A DNA stretch of 64,000 nucleotides, from contig JARGFH010000009.1 of the NCBI GenBank assembly GCA_029210695.1, forward strand, positions 26,829 to 90,828, given 5' to 3'. Positions 9,283-17,104 of the stretch are shown here, one piece after another. Within the stretch, counting starts at the first letter, position 1, and every line of letters begins with the position of its first letter. Source of the stretch: Acidimicrobiia bacterium (GTDB lineage Bacteria > Actinomycetota > Acidimicrobiia > Spongiisociales > JAHEDJ01). The position numbers and the translations under genes were made by a program. The notes below the pieces were generated by a model, which saw only the letters and a program-made list of their open reading frames with translations, was not told the DNA's origin and ran no database searches.

Positions 9283-10122
9283 TCAACCCTCATCGGGCGG
9301 TTGAGAGCCGGAGTCCTCAGACTCCGGCTCTTGCTGTGTGCTCGGTGCTACCTTGCGGGCGACGCAGATGAACCCGGTATGTCCGACCATCTGATGGTCC
9401 GGACGCACCGACCGTCCTTGCACATTCCAGGTACGCAGAAGTGCCTCGAAAGCCAGAATGTCGTCGAAACGCCCGCTCGCCCGCAGTTCCTCGACCGTCT
9501 GTTGGAGTTGAGGAACGGTGGGAACATAGGCGCAAAACACGCCGCCACTGCTCAACCCGACGGCCGCCGGTGCAACGCTGTGCCACGGCTCCGGAACGTC
9601 CAGCACGATGCGGTCCGGTCGAACCTCGAGAATCTGATCCTCTACCTGTCCGATTCGCAATTCGAGGTTGTCCGGTATCGACCCCAACCACCGGCTGATC
9701 GTCTCCCCGGCATGCTCGGCATGATCTTCACGGCGTTCGACGCTCACCACCCGACCCGATGAGCCAACCGCTCTCAGCAAACCGAGGGTCAGAGCGCCGG
9801 AACCCGTCCCGGCTTCGAGCACAATCGACCCGGGGGCGATATCCGCGTACACGAGGATGGGGCCCAGATCTTTGGGATAGACCACCTGGGCGCCCCTTCG
9901 CATCTTGAGCACATAGTCCGAGAGACGCGGCCGCAATACGATGAACTCGGCGCCGCCGGTCGAGATCGCCCGCGATCCATCCTCCATGCCGATCAGATGA
10001 TCGTGATCGATGACCCCATGATGCGAGTGGAAAGCGCCGCCTTCCCTGAGACGGAGAAGGAAACGGCGCTTCTTGGTGTCGATGAGGAGACACTGATCAC
10101 CGGCAGAGAAAGCCCTGCTCAT
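9283..10122 (-). CDS. trmI: tRNA (adenine(58)-N1)-methyltransferase TrmI
   Basis: This 279-residue AdoMet-dependent enzyme methylates N1 of A58 in the tRNA T-loop. An N-terminal beta domain (FSAGDQCLLIDTKKRRFLLR) precedes the Rossmann fold with motif I VLEAGTGSGALTLGLLRAV (near residues 100-118) and the DRIVLDVPEPW motif (near 170). The C-terminal 25 residues are Ser/Glu/Gln-rich and probably disordered. In mycobacteria trmI lies close to mpa as here. The start overlaps the stop of a tiny membrane-protein ORF (10119-10217). Confidence 0.94.
   Translation of the reverse strand: MSRAFSAGDQCLLIDTKKRRFLLRLREGGAFHSHHGVIDHDHLIGMEDGSRAISTGGAEFIVLRPRLSDYVLKMRRGAQVVYPKDLGPILVYADIAPGSIVLEAGTGSGALTLGLLRAVGSSGRVVSVERREDHAEHAGETISRWLGSIPDNLELRIGQVEDQILEVRPDRIVLDVPEPWHSVAPAAVGLSSGGVFCAYVPTVPQLQQTVEELRASGRFDDILAFEALLRTWNVQGRSVRPDHQMVGHTGFICVARKVAPSTQQEPESEDSGSQPPDEG
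9304..9331 (+). terminator. 12-bp hairpin after the ferredoxin gene
   Basis: Arm 9304-9315 (AGAGCCGGAGTC) pairs perfectly with 9320-9331 around a CTCA loop, 24 nt past the ferredoxin stop, followed by a short T-containing run. It lies inside the 3' end of the convergent trmI gene, where it encodes the Ser/Glu-rich tail. Confidence 0.65.
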
Positions 10123-10217
10123 GAAGAGAGCACAGACAGCGCGGCGACCATCATCGTGAGGATCATGCCGGCCACGACGACAAAAATGACTGCTCGAATG
10201 AAGCGCTGGTTTCGCAT
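10119..10217 (-). CDS. putative 32-residue membrane microprotein upstream of trmI
   Basis: The ORF begins MRNQRFIRAVIFVVVAGMIL and continues TMMVAALSVLSS, one hydrophobic helix behind a basic N-terminus. Its TGA overlaps the trmI ATG (ATGA), the same coupling seen between established genes of this window. No clear ribosome binding site precedes its ATG. The single-helix composition and the exact overlap support a real gene, but it is too short to prove without comparative data. Function unknown. Confidence 0.45.
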   Translation of the reverse strand: MRNQRFIRAVIFVVVAGMILTMMVAALSVLSS

Positions 10218-10291
10218 GGGTTGAGGAGTTTAGGGCGTCGAGTCGCCTGCCTGGTCGATCAGCCGGCGGCCCGGGCTAACCTTGTTCTGCC

Positions 10292-10486
10292 ATGAACCCA
10301 CTCACGTCCGGTCTGACTCGAACCTTCCGTGGTCTCCGCACCGGCGATCCGCAACTGATCCTGCTGGGCGCGTCCCTACTTGCTGTTGCCTGGCTCCGCA
10401 GTCGCAGCAGTGGGAGGGAGTTGCTCGACAAGCGGACGCTCAAGGTCGGCGAAGGTGTCCAGGTGAAACTGGCCGAGCCGGCCTGA
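10292..10486 (+). CDS. small membrane protein of unknown function
   Basis: The 64-residue product starts MNPLTSGLTRTFRGLRTGDP, has one hydrophobic helix (QLILLGASLLAVAWL) and a charged tail (LDKRTLKVGEGVQVKLAEPA). There is no Shine-Dalgarno sequence, but TAACCT, a good -10 hexamer, ends 9 nt before the ATG, so the transcript may be nearly leaderless. I do not recognise the family. Confidence 0.6.
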   Translation: MNPLTSGLTRTFRGLRTGDPQLILLGASLLAVAWLRSRSSGRELLDKRTLKVGEGVQVKLAEPA

Positions 10487-10489
10487 CGC

Positions 10490-10681
10490 TCAGATCCGGT
10501 AGACCTCGACGACGGCCTTGCCTTGCTTGCCTTTGCGGCGCCCGAACACAAACGCGAAGACGACGATGGCGGCAACGCCAACGGCGACCCAGACGGCACT
10601 GTTCTTGACGGCCTGCTGGGTTTCTTTCAAGGCCCCTTCGATCTCTTTTGCTTTTGCTTCGATATCCGCACGAGTGACCAT
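10490..10681 (-). CDS. small membrane-anchored protein of unknown function
   Basis: This 63-residue protein has an N-terminal helical, charged part (MVTRADIEAKAKEIEGALKE), one membrane helix (SAVWVAVGVAAIVVFAFVFG) and a basic patch (RRKGKQGK) just after it. It overlaps the upstream holin-like gene by one base (TGATG), so the two are almost surely one unit. Similar pairs of a DUF-type membrane anchor and a phage-holin-superfamily-III-like protein occur in actinobacterial cell-envelope loci; function unknown. Confidence 0.75.
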   Translation of the reverse strand: MVTRADIEAKAKEIEGALKETQQAVKNSAVWVAVGVAAIVVFAFVFGRRKGKQGKAVVEVYRI

Positions 10682-10974
10682 CAGCGTGTCGCCCTCCAGA
10701 TGATGAGGCCGGCGGTTCCCCCGAGCACCAGGGTTGAAATCAGATAGGCAAGAGCCTTCCAGAGATCCCCGTCCGGGAGCACCATGACCAGTAGTAATGC
10801 CAGAGCGATGCCGAGAAAGATGGCGCCGAACGCAAACAAGGCACCCGCCGCCAGGCCCATGCCCGCAACGCGTCCCAGCCGCTTGGCCGGTTCAATCGTC
10901 TCTTGCATGAGGTACTGCTTCGAGAGGTCGGTCAGTTCCGTGACCAGCTGCGGGAGTTCTTTCGGGCCGCTCAT
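10681..10974 (-). CDS. phage holin superfamily III / Actinobacterial holin-X-like membrane protein
   Basis: The 97-residue protein has an amphipathic N-terminus (ELPQLVTELTDLSKQYLMQE) followed by two membrane helices (near residues 35-60 and 70-93: AGMGLAAGALFAFGAIFLGI and LAYLISTLVLGGTAGLIIW). This layout resembles the putative actinobacterial holin-X family. These are chromosomal envelope proteins rather than phage lysis genes; their role is not established. It is the first gene of a two-gene unit. Confidence 0.7.
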   Translation of the reverse strand: MSGPKELPQLVTELTDLSKQYLMQETIEPAKRLGRVAGMGLAAGALFAFGAIFLGIALALLLVMVLPDGDLWKALAYLISTLVLGGTAGLIIWRATR

Positions 10975-11091
10975 GATGACTCAGGCTACTTTCTCGATGC
11001 CGCCGGGGCGCAATCCGCACTTGGTGCGCGGAGGCCCAAGACGGGTCTACCGCACACGATAGTGCCCGACGGTCTAGCCTGCCCCCTCAGT

Positions 11092-12360
11092 ATGAGAGGC
11101 GAGATCTGGACACAACGATCGCGCCCGAGCCGGGGTCGCCATCGAGCGCCTGCCGGACTCGGCGCGCGTTTCAACGCTCTTTGGGCCGGACAAACGATCT
11201 CACAACTCGGCGATTACATCGCCTATTTCACGATCCCGGCCTTCGTCAGATTCCTGATTTCCGATCAACCGTCAGATTTCGGCCTCATCTACGCGGCAGA
11301 GAGCTTCCCGACCTTCCTGGTCGGCGTACTCGCCGGAGTTCTGTTGGATCGACTGCGTCTGCGTTCCGTCCTGATTGTCTCGGATCTCATCCGGGCCGGT
11401 GCATTTCTGGTCCTGGCCAGGTTGGCAGCCGGCGCTCCCCCCGATCTGCCGGCGTTGCTGGCTATCTCATTCCTCGTGGGAACGTTCGCAGCCACGTTCA
11501 CGAGTGCTCTGTTCGCATTCGTTCCCTTGATCGTTAGGCCGGATCAGCTGGGCACTGCCAACGCCCGGGTTGCTCTCAGCCAACAGGTCGCCTTCGTCGT
11601 CGGCCCTGCTCTCGGTGGCCTCATCGTCGGCTGGTGGGACTACTCCACCGCATTCACGCTCAATGCACTCACCTTCGTCGTTTCGGCGCTCTCGCTCGCG
11701 CTCGTCGGGCCTGTGAAGCGCTCTCTGCAAACGGTCCACGGCGGCTATTGGGCTGAGGCGAGAGAGGGCTTCTCGTTCTTGTGGGAAGAGCGGCGCTTGC
11801 GACTCCTGACGGGCGCCGGAGCCATCACCAACTTCGTGGCGGGGTTCCTCGAAGCAATCATCATCCTGATCGGAGCCGACTACTTCGGAATGACCGACAG
11901 CCAGGAGGTGAGCCTCTTGTTCGTCGCCGCAGGCGTGGGTGGTGTCCTGGGAGCGCTCAGTGCAGGAAGCGCAGGGAAGATCCTCGGATTGGGGAGGACG
12001 CTCGTGACGGGAATGCTGGTGTTCGGTACCGGGTTCGCCGTGTTGACCCTGACAGTTTCGCGATGGTCGATCCTCCTGGTGTTGACGGTCACCTTCCTCG
12101 GCCTTTCCTGGATCAACGTCCCGCTCATCACGATGCGACAGCTCTATACGCCCGATCACCTGCTCGGGCGGGTCACCTCGGCTTCTCGCGCCGTCATGTG
12201 GAGCACTTTGCCGTTGGGATCGCTGATCGGCACCTGGATAGCCGATCGCCTCAGTATCGTGACCGTTGCGCGGGTCGAACCTCTGTTCATCATCGCATTC
12301 GGGTTGTACCTCGTGTTTACGCCAATCTGGACCGCCACCAACGAACGAACAGCGTTCTAG
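11092..12360 (+). CDS. MFS transporter (MFS_3-type exporter)
   Basis: This 422-residue, roughly 12-helix protein starts MRGEIWTQRSRPSRGRHRAP, and membrane segments begin at FNALWAGQTISQLGDYIAYF. The GQTISQLGD signature and the loop VLLDRLRLRSVLIVSDLIRA (motif A-like, between helices 2 and 3) are typical of the MFS_3 group, which includes enterobactin-type exporters and uncharacterised drug efflux pumps. The ATG at 11092 has no Shine-Dalgarno; TAGCCT ends 11 nt upstream. Substrate cannot be told from sequence. Confidence 0.88.
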   Translation: MRGEIWTQRSRPSRGRHRAPAGLGARFNALWAGQTISQLGDYIAYFTIPAFVRFLISDQPSDFGLIYAAESFPTFLVGVLAGVLLDRLRLRSVLIVSDLIRAGAFLVLARLAAGAPPDLPALLAISFLVGTFAATFTSALFAFVPLIVRPDQLGTANARVALSQQVAFVVGPALGGLIVGWWDYSTAFTLNALTFVVSALSLALVGPVKRSLQTVHGGYWAEAREGFSFLWEERRLRLLTGAGAITNFVAGFLEAIIILIGADYFGMTDSQEVSLLFVAAGVGGVLGALSAGSAGKILGLGRTLVTGMLVFGTGFAVLTLTVSRWSILLVLTVTFLGLSWINVPLITMRQLYTPDHLLGRVTSASRAVMWSTLPLGSLIGTWIADRLSIVTVARVEPLFIIAFGLYLVFTPIWTATNERTAF

Positions 12361-12440
12361 CCCGGCACCCTGTTCGAACGCTCGATCAGAACCCAGAACC
12401 CACGAATCGAGAACGCCAACCTTGATCCCAAGGAGGATCC

Positions 12441-14057
12441 GTGCAGACGACTCACAAGGTTTTCAATCAGCCGCTGCCACTCGTCGACTACAACCTCTTC
12501 ACAAGCGATCGGGCGCTTTCCGGGCATCTGGCCCGGTACCCGGTTCAATGGTCAACTGAGAGCTTCGTCGAGTTCGGCGCCAGAATCGGCTCAGCGGAAG
12601 TGATCGAGTGGGGATTCCAGGCCAACCGATCTGACCCGGTCCTCCATACCCACGATCCGGTCGGGAACCGTGTCGATGAGGTCGTCTTCCACCCCGCCTA
12701 TCACTCTTTGATGGCGCTCTCTATGGAGTACGGCTTACATTCCCTGCCGTGGGAGGGAGAACCGGGTGCATATGTGGCACGAGCCACCCTCTTCTCTCTG
12801 ATGGCACAAATCGAGGCCGGCCACGGTTGTCCGATCTCGATGACCACCTCCGTGGTCCCCAGCCTCCGTAAACAACCCGACCTCGCCGCCCGGTGGGAGC
12901 AGCGCCTGACCCGAGCGTACGATCCGTCCGCACAGCCGGCGGACCGTAAGACGGGTGTCACGTTCGGAATGGCCTTGACCGAAAAGCAGGGTGGTTCCGA
13001 CGTCAGGTCCAACACGTCCACTGCCATCCCCATCGACGGCGGCTACTCGATCACGGGCCACAAGTGGTTCTGCTCTGCTCCGATGTCCGACGCCTTTCTC
13101 GTCCTGGCCGTCGCACCCGAGGGACTCACCTGTTTCCTTCTGCCGCGCTGGACTCCGGATGGTGTGCGCAACGGCTTCACTATTCAGAGGCTGAAGGACA
13201 AGCTCGGGAACCGATCGAACGCTTCGAGTGAAGTTGAGTTCTACGAAAGCTGGGCTGAGCGAGTCGGTGACGAAGGAGACGGTGTCCGCGTCATCGTTGA
13301 GATGATCAATCACACGCGGCTCGATTGCGTGCTTGGTTCGGCCGGCCTCATGCGACAGGCGGTTGCGCAGGCAACTCACCACGCTTCGCAGAGAACCGCG
13401 TTCGGCCGCGTGCTGGCCGATCAGCCGGCTATGGCTAACGTGCTCGCCGACCTGGCTCTCGAATCTGAAGCCGCCACCGCAGTGATGCTGAGAGTGGCCG
13501 GCGCCTTCGACAACAAGGAAGACGAGCAGGAGGAGTTGTTCCGCCGGATCGCCACCCCGGTCGCCAAGTACTGGGTCACAAAACGTACACCCGGCCTGGC
13601 CTACGAGTCACTCGAATGCCTGGGAGGGAACGGCTACGTCGAGGAGTCGATCATGCCGCGTCTCTTCCGGGAGAGCCCTGTCAACGCGGTGTGGGAGGGT
13701 TCCGGCAACGTTATCGCCCTCGATGTGCTGCGAGCGCTGCGCAAATCACCGGATGTCGCAGAGGCGTTCCTGGCGGAGCTGAGGCTCGCGCAGGGTGGTG
13801 ACTCGCGCTTCGATGCGGCCCTCGACCATCTCGGTGAGTCGATCCACGGATTGGTGTCCGAGTCGGACGCACGCCGGGTCGTTGAGTCGATGGCACTCCT
13901 CCTCCAGGCGTCACTGCTGATCAGGTCCGCACCGCCGGCGGTAGCAGACGCGTTCGTGTCGTCGAGGCTCACAAACGACCGGGGCGGTCTCTACGGGACA
14001 CTTCCCGGCAGTGTTGATCAGCGCTCAATCCTCGAACGGGCGACTCCGGCGATGTGA
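12441..14057 (+). CDS. aidB: AidB-like acyl-CoA dehydrogenase family flavoprotein
   Basis: This 538-residue protein resembles E. coli AidB in length and motifs: GMALTEKQGGSDVRSNTS (flavin-binding region, near residues 174-191), and CLGGNGYVEESIMPRLFRES followed by VNAVWEGSGNVIALDVLRAL (near 394-430). AidB binds FAD and DNA in E. coli and belongs to the alkylation (adaptive) response, though its reaction is unclear. The start is GTG at 12441 with AGGAGG seven bases upstream. It sits between an MFS exporter and the convergent yihY-type gene, so context adds nothing about its role. Confidence 0.88.
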   Translation: MQTTHKVFNQPLPLVDYNLFTSDRALSGHLARYPVQWSTESFVEFGARIGSAEVIEWGFQANRSDPVLHTHDPVGNRVDEVVFHPAYHSLMALSMEYGLHSLPWEGEPGAYVARATLFSLMAQIEAGHGCPISMTTSVVPSLRKQPDLAARWEQRLTRAYDPSAQPADRKTGVTFGMALTEKQGGSDVRSNTSTAIPIDGGYSITGHKWFCSAPMSDAFLVLAVAPEGLTCFLLPRWTPDGVRNGFTIQRLKDKLGNRSNASSEVEFYESWAERVGDEGDGVRVIVEMINHTRLDCVLGSAGLMRQAVAQATHHASQRTAFGRVLADQPAMANVLADLALESEAATAVMLRVAGAFDNKEDEQEELFRRIATPVAKYWVTKRTPGLAYESLECLGGNGYVEESIMPRLFRESPVNAVWEGSGNVIALDVLRALRKSPDVAEAFLAELRLAQGGDSRFDAALDHLGESIHGLVSESDARRVVESMALLLQASLLIRSAPPAVADAFVSSRLTNDRGGLYGTLPGSVDQRSILERATPAM

Positions 14058-14058
14058 C

Positions 14059-15030
14059 TCAGTTCCTACGCCGTCCGATTGCGATGCCGAGTAGGAGCCC
14101 GAACACGCCGGACAGCGCAACGCCTGAGGACACCTGGTCCTTCTGGCGCTGTCTGGGGGCCTGAGCGACCGGTCGAACTACGGCGCCGGACCGAAGGTGT
14201 CCGGCATAGACCTTGGTGAGCTCGGCTCCGAAGAGATAGACCTGCCACATCAAGTTGAAGAAAAAGAGCAGGATGGCGACGCCGCCGAGCGCACCCAGCG
14301 TGCCCTGATTCCCCACCATTCCGAGAATTGTTCCGACCAGGAAGGCAGCCGGGAGCCCCATCAGGGCGGTGGCGGCGCCACCACGCCGGGCTGCTCGCCA
14401 GGGAATCAGCACCGCCGTCATGATTTGAAATGTCAGGCCGACCACTGCCATGAGCAGCACCACCGAAACAATCGGCACACTCCACGCCAGCAGGGTTCGC
14501 AGCCAGCTCATCGCATCCGGCACCAGCCAACGATTCATGTATTGGATAGCGGCAACCGCCACCACCGGCGCGATGACCAGCACTGCCAGGACGAGCGCCG
14601 AGACGAAGGCCACACTCCGTTTCCACAGCCACGCGGTGAGGCCGCTCGTCCGGGCGGTCGGGACGTCGAAGATCTTGTTCAACACTCCTTGCACTTGCAG
14701 GAAGATGCCCGAGGCTGAGAACACAGTGAGGGTGATACCGATGCCCAGTGAGGCACCAGCCTGGCGCTTGGCGACTTCGAGTAGATCGGAGATCTGGCTC
14801 GCCACAGTTTCGCCTGCGGCAGTTTCGACCTGTCCGACGATGGAGTTCAACCGGCCAACGTCCTCGAAGATGAACCCGGCAATCGCCACGATGAGGAACA
14901 TCATCGGCACCAGAGAGAAGAGTGTGTAGAACGACAAGGCGGCGGCGGCGCGACCCGCTTCATCCTCCCCGTAGGAACTGGCCGCCGCCTTGAGCGCCTC
15001 GACCCCTCGCCTCAGTCGTGTGGTATCCAT
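14059..15030 (-). CDS. YihY/BrkB-family inner membrane protein
   Basis: The 323-residue protein begins MDTTRLRRGVEALKAAASSY and then carries the family signature AAALSFYTLFSLVPMMFLIV near residues 28-47, followed by about five more membrane helices. The family was once annotated as ribonuclease BN by mistake; its transport or envelope role is not settled. The C-terminus has a basic linker (RPVAQAPRQRQKDQ) and a final helix. It lies 51 nt downstream of the Rieske-ThDP fusion on the same strand and may be co-transcribed with it. Confidence 0.88.
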   Translation of the reverse strand: MDTTRLRRGVEALKAAASSYGEDEAGRAAAALSFYTLFSLVPMMFLIVAIAGFIFEDVGRLNSIVGQVETAAGETVASQISDLLEVAKRQAGASLGIGITLTVFSASGIFLQVQGVLNKIFDVPTARTSGLTAWLWKRSVAFVSALVLAVLVIAPVVAVAAIQYMNRWLVPDAMSWLRTLLAWSVPIVSVVLLMAVVGLTFQIMTAVLIPWRAARRGGAATALMGLPAAFLVGTILGMVGNQGTLGALGGVAILLFFFNLMWQVYLFGAELTKVYAGHLRSGAVVRPVAQAPRQRQKDQVSSGVALSGVFGLLLGIAIGRRRN

Positions 15031-15081
15031 GTTGCCAAGCAGGGTACCTTTGCGATAGGCCGATAGGCCCGAGCGTGACGC

Positions 15082-17031
15082 CTATGTTGCGAGTGCTGTG
15101 GTCGTCACTTCGACCAGTGTCGGCCCATCGGTCACGGCCAGCGCAGCGGTGATCGCCTGGCGCAGGTCTTCGGGTCGATCGACACGCCACCCACGAGCAC
15201 CGCACAAGCGAGCGTATTCGGCGAAGTCTGGATTCACGAGTGACGTCCCCCAGATCGGACGCAGCGCCCCCACCTGTTCCCGGCTGATCTTGCCCAGTTC
15301 GGAGTTGTTGAGGAGCACGTGCGTTATCGGCATAGAGTATTTCACCGCAGTCGTGAGGTCCGCCAGGTACTGGCCGAATCCCCCATCACCCGAAATCGAG
15401 ATGACCTTCCGTCCGGTTCCTCTGGTGGCAGCCCAAGCTCCCATGGCGGCGGGGAAGGCAAATCCGATCGAGCCCAGATACCCGGACATGAGTACATCCT
15501 GGTCGGCTCCAGACTCGAAATAGTGGCCGAACGCATACGTGTTGTTTCCAACGTCGACCGACAGGACCGCGCCGTCGGGCACCAGCGCAGACAACTCATG
15601 GAAGATAGCGGAGGGATGCATTCGTCCCTGTTCGTCGGTGATGGCTCTCCGCCGTTCCTTTTCGACACGCCACACCTGCTTTCGCCGTTCGACGTCGAGT
15701 CGCTGCTCGGGCCGGTCGGCCTGGTTCAGTCGGGTCGCCAGCAATTCGAGCGTCACTCCGATATCTCCCCAGACGGGGATGTCGACGGGGGCGAACTTGC
15801 CGAGCGTCATCCGGTCGTAATCAACCTGAATGGTTGGCACCCAATTGGCGATGCCTGAGTGATTTGAGAACGACGCCCCGAGCACCATTAGCGCGTCCGC
15901 CCGGCCCATTACCGCCGAGGCCACCGGAGTTCCCGACCGGCCGACCACCCCGCAGGCCAGTGGATGTGCATCCGGGATGAGTCCCTTCGCTTTGAAAGTT
16001 GTAATCACCGGGGCATCGAGGAACTCGGCCAGAGCGATGATCTCGGCGCGAAATGGGCGTGCACCGTTGCCGGCAACTATCACGGGTCGTCGCGCTCCGT
16101 TCAGCAGTTGCACGGCTTCGTCGATACCGGCGGCGGGTGGAGAGATCCGATGGTCGGCGACCCTCCCTGCTCGGGGGCGGGCCGGCGAATCGGTTCGCCC
16201 CGGCAGATTCTGTACATCGTCGGGAAAGATGAGGTGAGCCACGTCCCGCTGGACGATCGCATGCTTGAGCGCCAGCGCCATCAACTCAGTGGCATTTTCC
16301 TGACCGAGGACGGTCTGGCTCCACTCCGACACGGCCGCGTAGGCCTCGGCCAGCGGTATCTCCTGGAAGGCGCCGGGCCCCAGGACCTGAGTCTGGACCT
16401 GACCCGTCAGCGCCAGGATCGGAGCACGGTCGACCTTGGCGTCCCAGAGGCCGGTGAGGAGGTTTGTTGCCCCCGGCCCGGCGATGGCCAGGCAGGCGGC
16501 CGGGCGGCCGGTCAGCTTGCCGTATCCGCTGGCGGCGAAGGCGGCCGCTCCTTCGTGCCGGATTCCGAAATAGCTGAGCCTGCCGTCCTTCTCAGCACGC
16601 CGGAGGGCGTCGGCCAACCCGAGGTTGCTGTGTCCGACCATTCCGAACACGGTGTCGACGCCCCAGTCGGTGAGCACATCGACCATCTGATCCATCAGCG
16701 TCGGGGCCTCGTCCGCAACGGGCAACTCCACATAGAGGCCATCCGGGCGCAACTCGACCGGATAGGCAGTCGCCGCGTCCGTGAATCCCGGCGGTGGCTG
16801 TCCTGACACCGGGTCGTATTCGTAGCCGTGCCAGGGGCAGAGCAGGTATTCTCCCTCGACCTGTCCCTCTCCAAGGGGTCCACCCTGATGAGGACAGCGG
16901 TTGTCGAGGATGCCCCAGCCACTTTCGGTCCGGGTAACACACAGGGCGCGACCTCCCGCGCTGACCATCGTGGGCGTGTTCAACGCCAGATCGTCTGCGT
17001 CGAGCTTGAACCACGCCGACGTTGCTGCCAC
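15082..17031 (-). CDS. Rieske [2Fe-2S] domain fused to a ThDP-dependent pyruvate oxidase/acetolactate synthase-like enzyme
   Basis: The 649-residue protein joins two modules. Residues 1-105 are a Rieske ferredoxin-like domain with CPHQGGPL and CPWHGYEYD, the CxH and CxxH cluster ligands. Residues about 110-649 are a full ThDP enzyme: RHEGAAAFAASGYGKLTGRP carries the catalytic Glu, and SGDGGFGQYLADLTTAVKYS followed by a NNSELG motif is the ThDP/Mg site. The nearest family is POX/ALS/glyoxylate carboligase. GTG at 17031 is chosen because GAGGGGAG lies six bases upstream. It follows nfnB by 73 nt on the same strand. I infer that the Rieske cluster passes electrons from or to the ThDP/FAD centre, i.e. 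a 2-oxoacid oxidase or dehydrogenase rather than a synthase; the substrate is unknown. Confidence 0.85.
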   Translation of the reverse strand: MAATSAWFKLDADDLALNTPTMVSAGGRALCVTRTESGWGILDNRCPHQGGPLGEGQVEGEYLLCPWHGYEYDPVSGQPPPGFTDAATAYPVELRPDGLYVELPVADEAPTLMDQMVDVLTDWGVDTVFGMVGHSNLGLADALRRAEKDGRLSYFGIRHEGAAAFAASGYGKLTGRPAACLAIAGPGATNLLTGLWDAKVDRAPILALTGQVQTQVLGPGAFQEIPLAEAYAAVSEWSQTVLGQENATELMALALKHAIVQRDVAHLIFPDDVQNLPGRTDSPARPRAGRVADHRISPPAAGIDEAVQLLNGARRPVIVAGNGARPFRAEIIALAEFLDAPVITTFKAKGLIPDAHPLACGVVGRSGTPVASAVMGRADALMVLGASFSNHSGIANWVPTIQVDYDRMTLGKFAPVDIPVWGDIGVTLELLATRLNQADRPEQRLDVERRKQVWRVEKERRRAITDEQGRMHPSAIFHELSALVPDGAVLSVDVGNNTYAFGHYFESGADQDVLMSGYLGSIGFAFPAAMGAWAATRGTGRKVISISGDGGFGQYLADLTTAVKYSMPITHVLLNNSELGKISREQVGALRPIWGTSLVNPDFAEYARLCGARGWRVDRPEDLRQAITAALAVTDGPTLVEVTTTALAT

Positions 17032-17104
17032 TTGGTGCTCCCCTCGTTGTGGTTCGACGTTAGCGGGCCCTGCCTTCATCGATCGGGTCGAGGTGGCCCG
17101 TCGC

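Noticed and set aside
11467..12159. A 230-codon minus-strand frame under the MFS transporter.
   Set aside because: Asp/Glu/Arg-rich shadow of a hydrophobic protein; no start signal and no motif.
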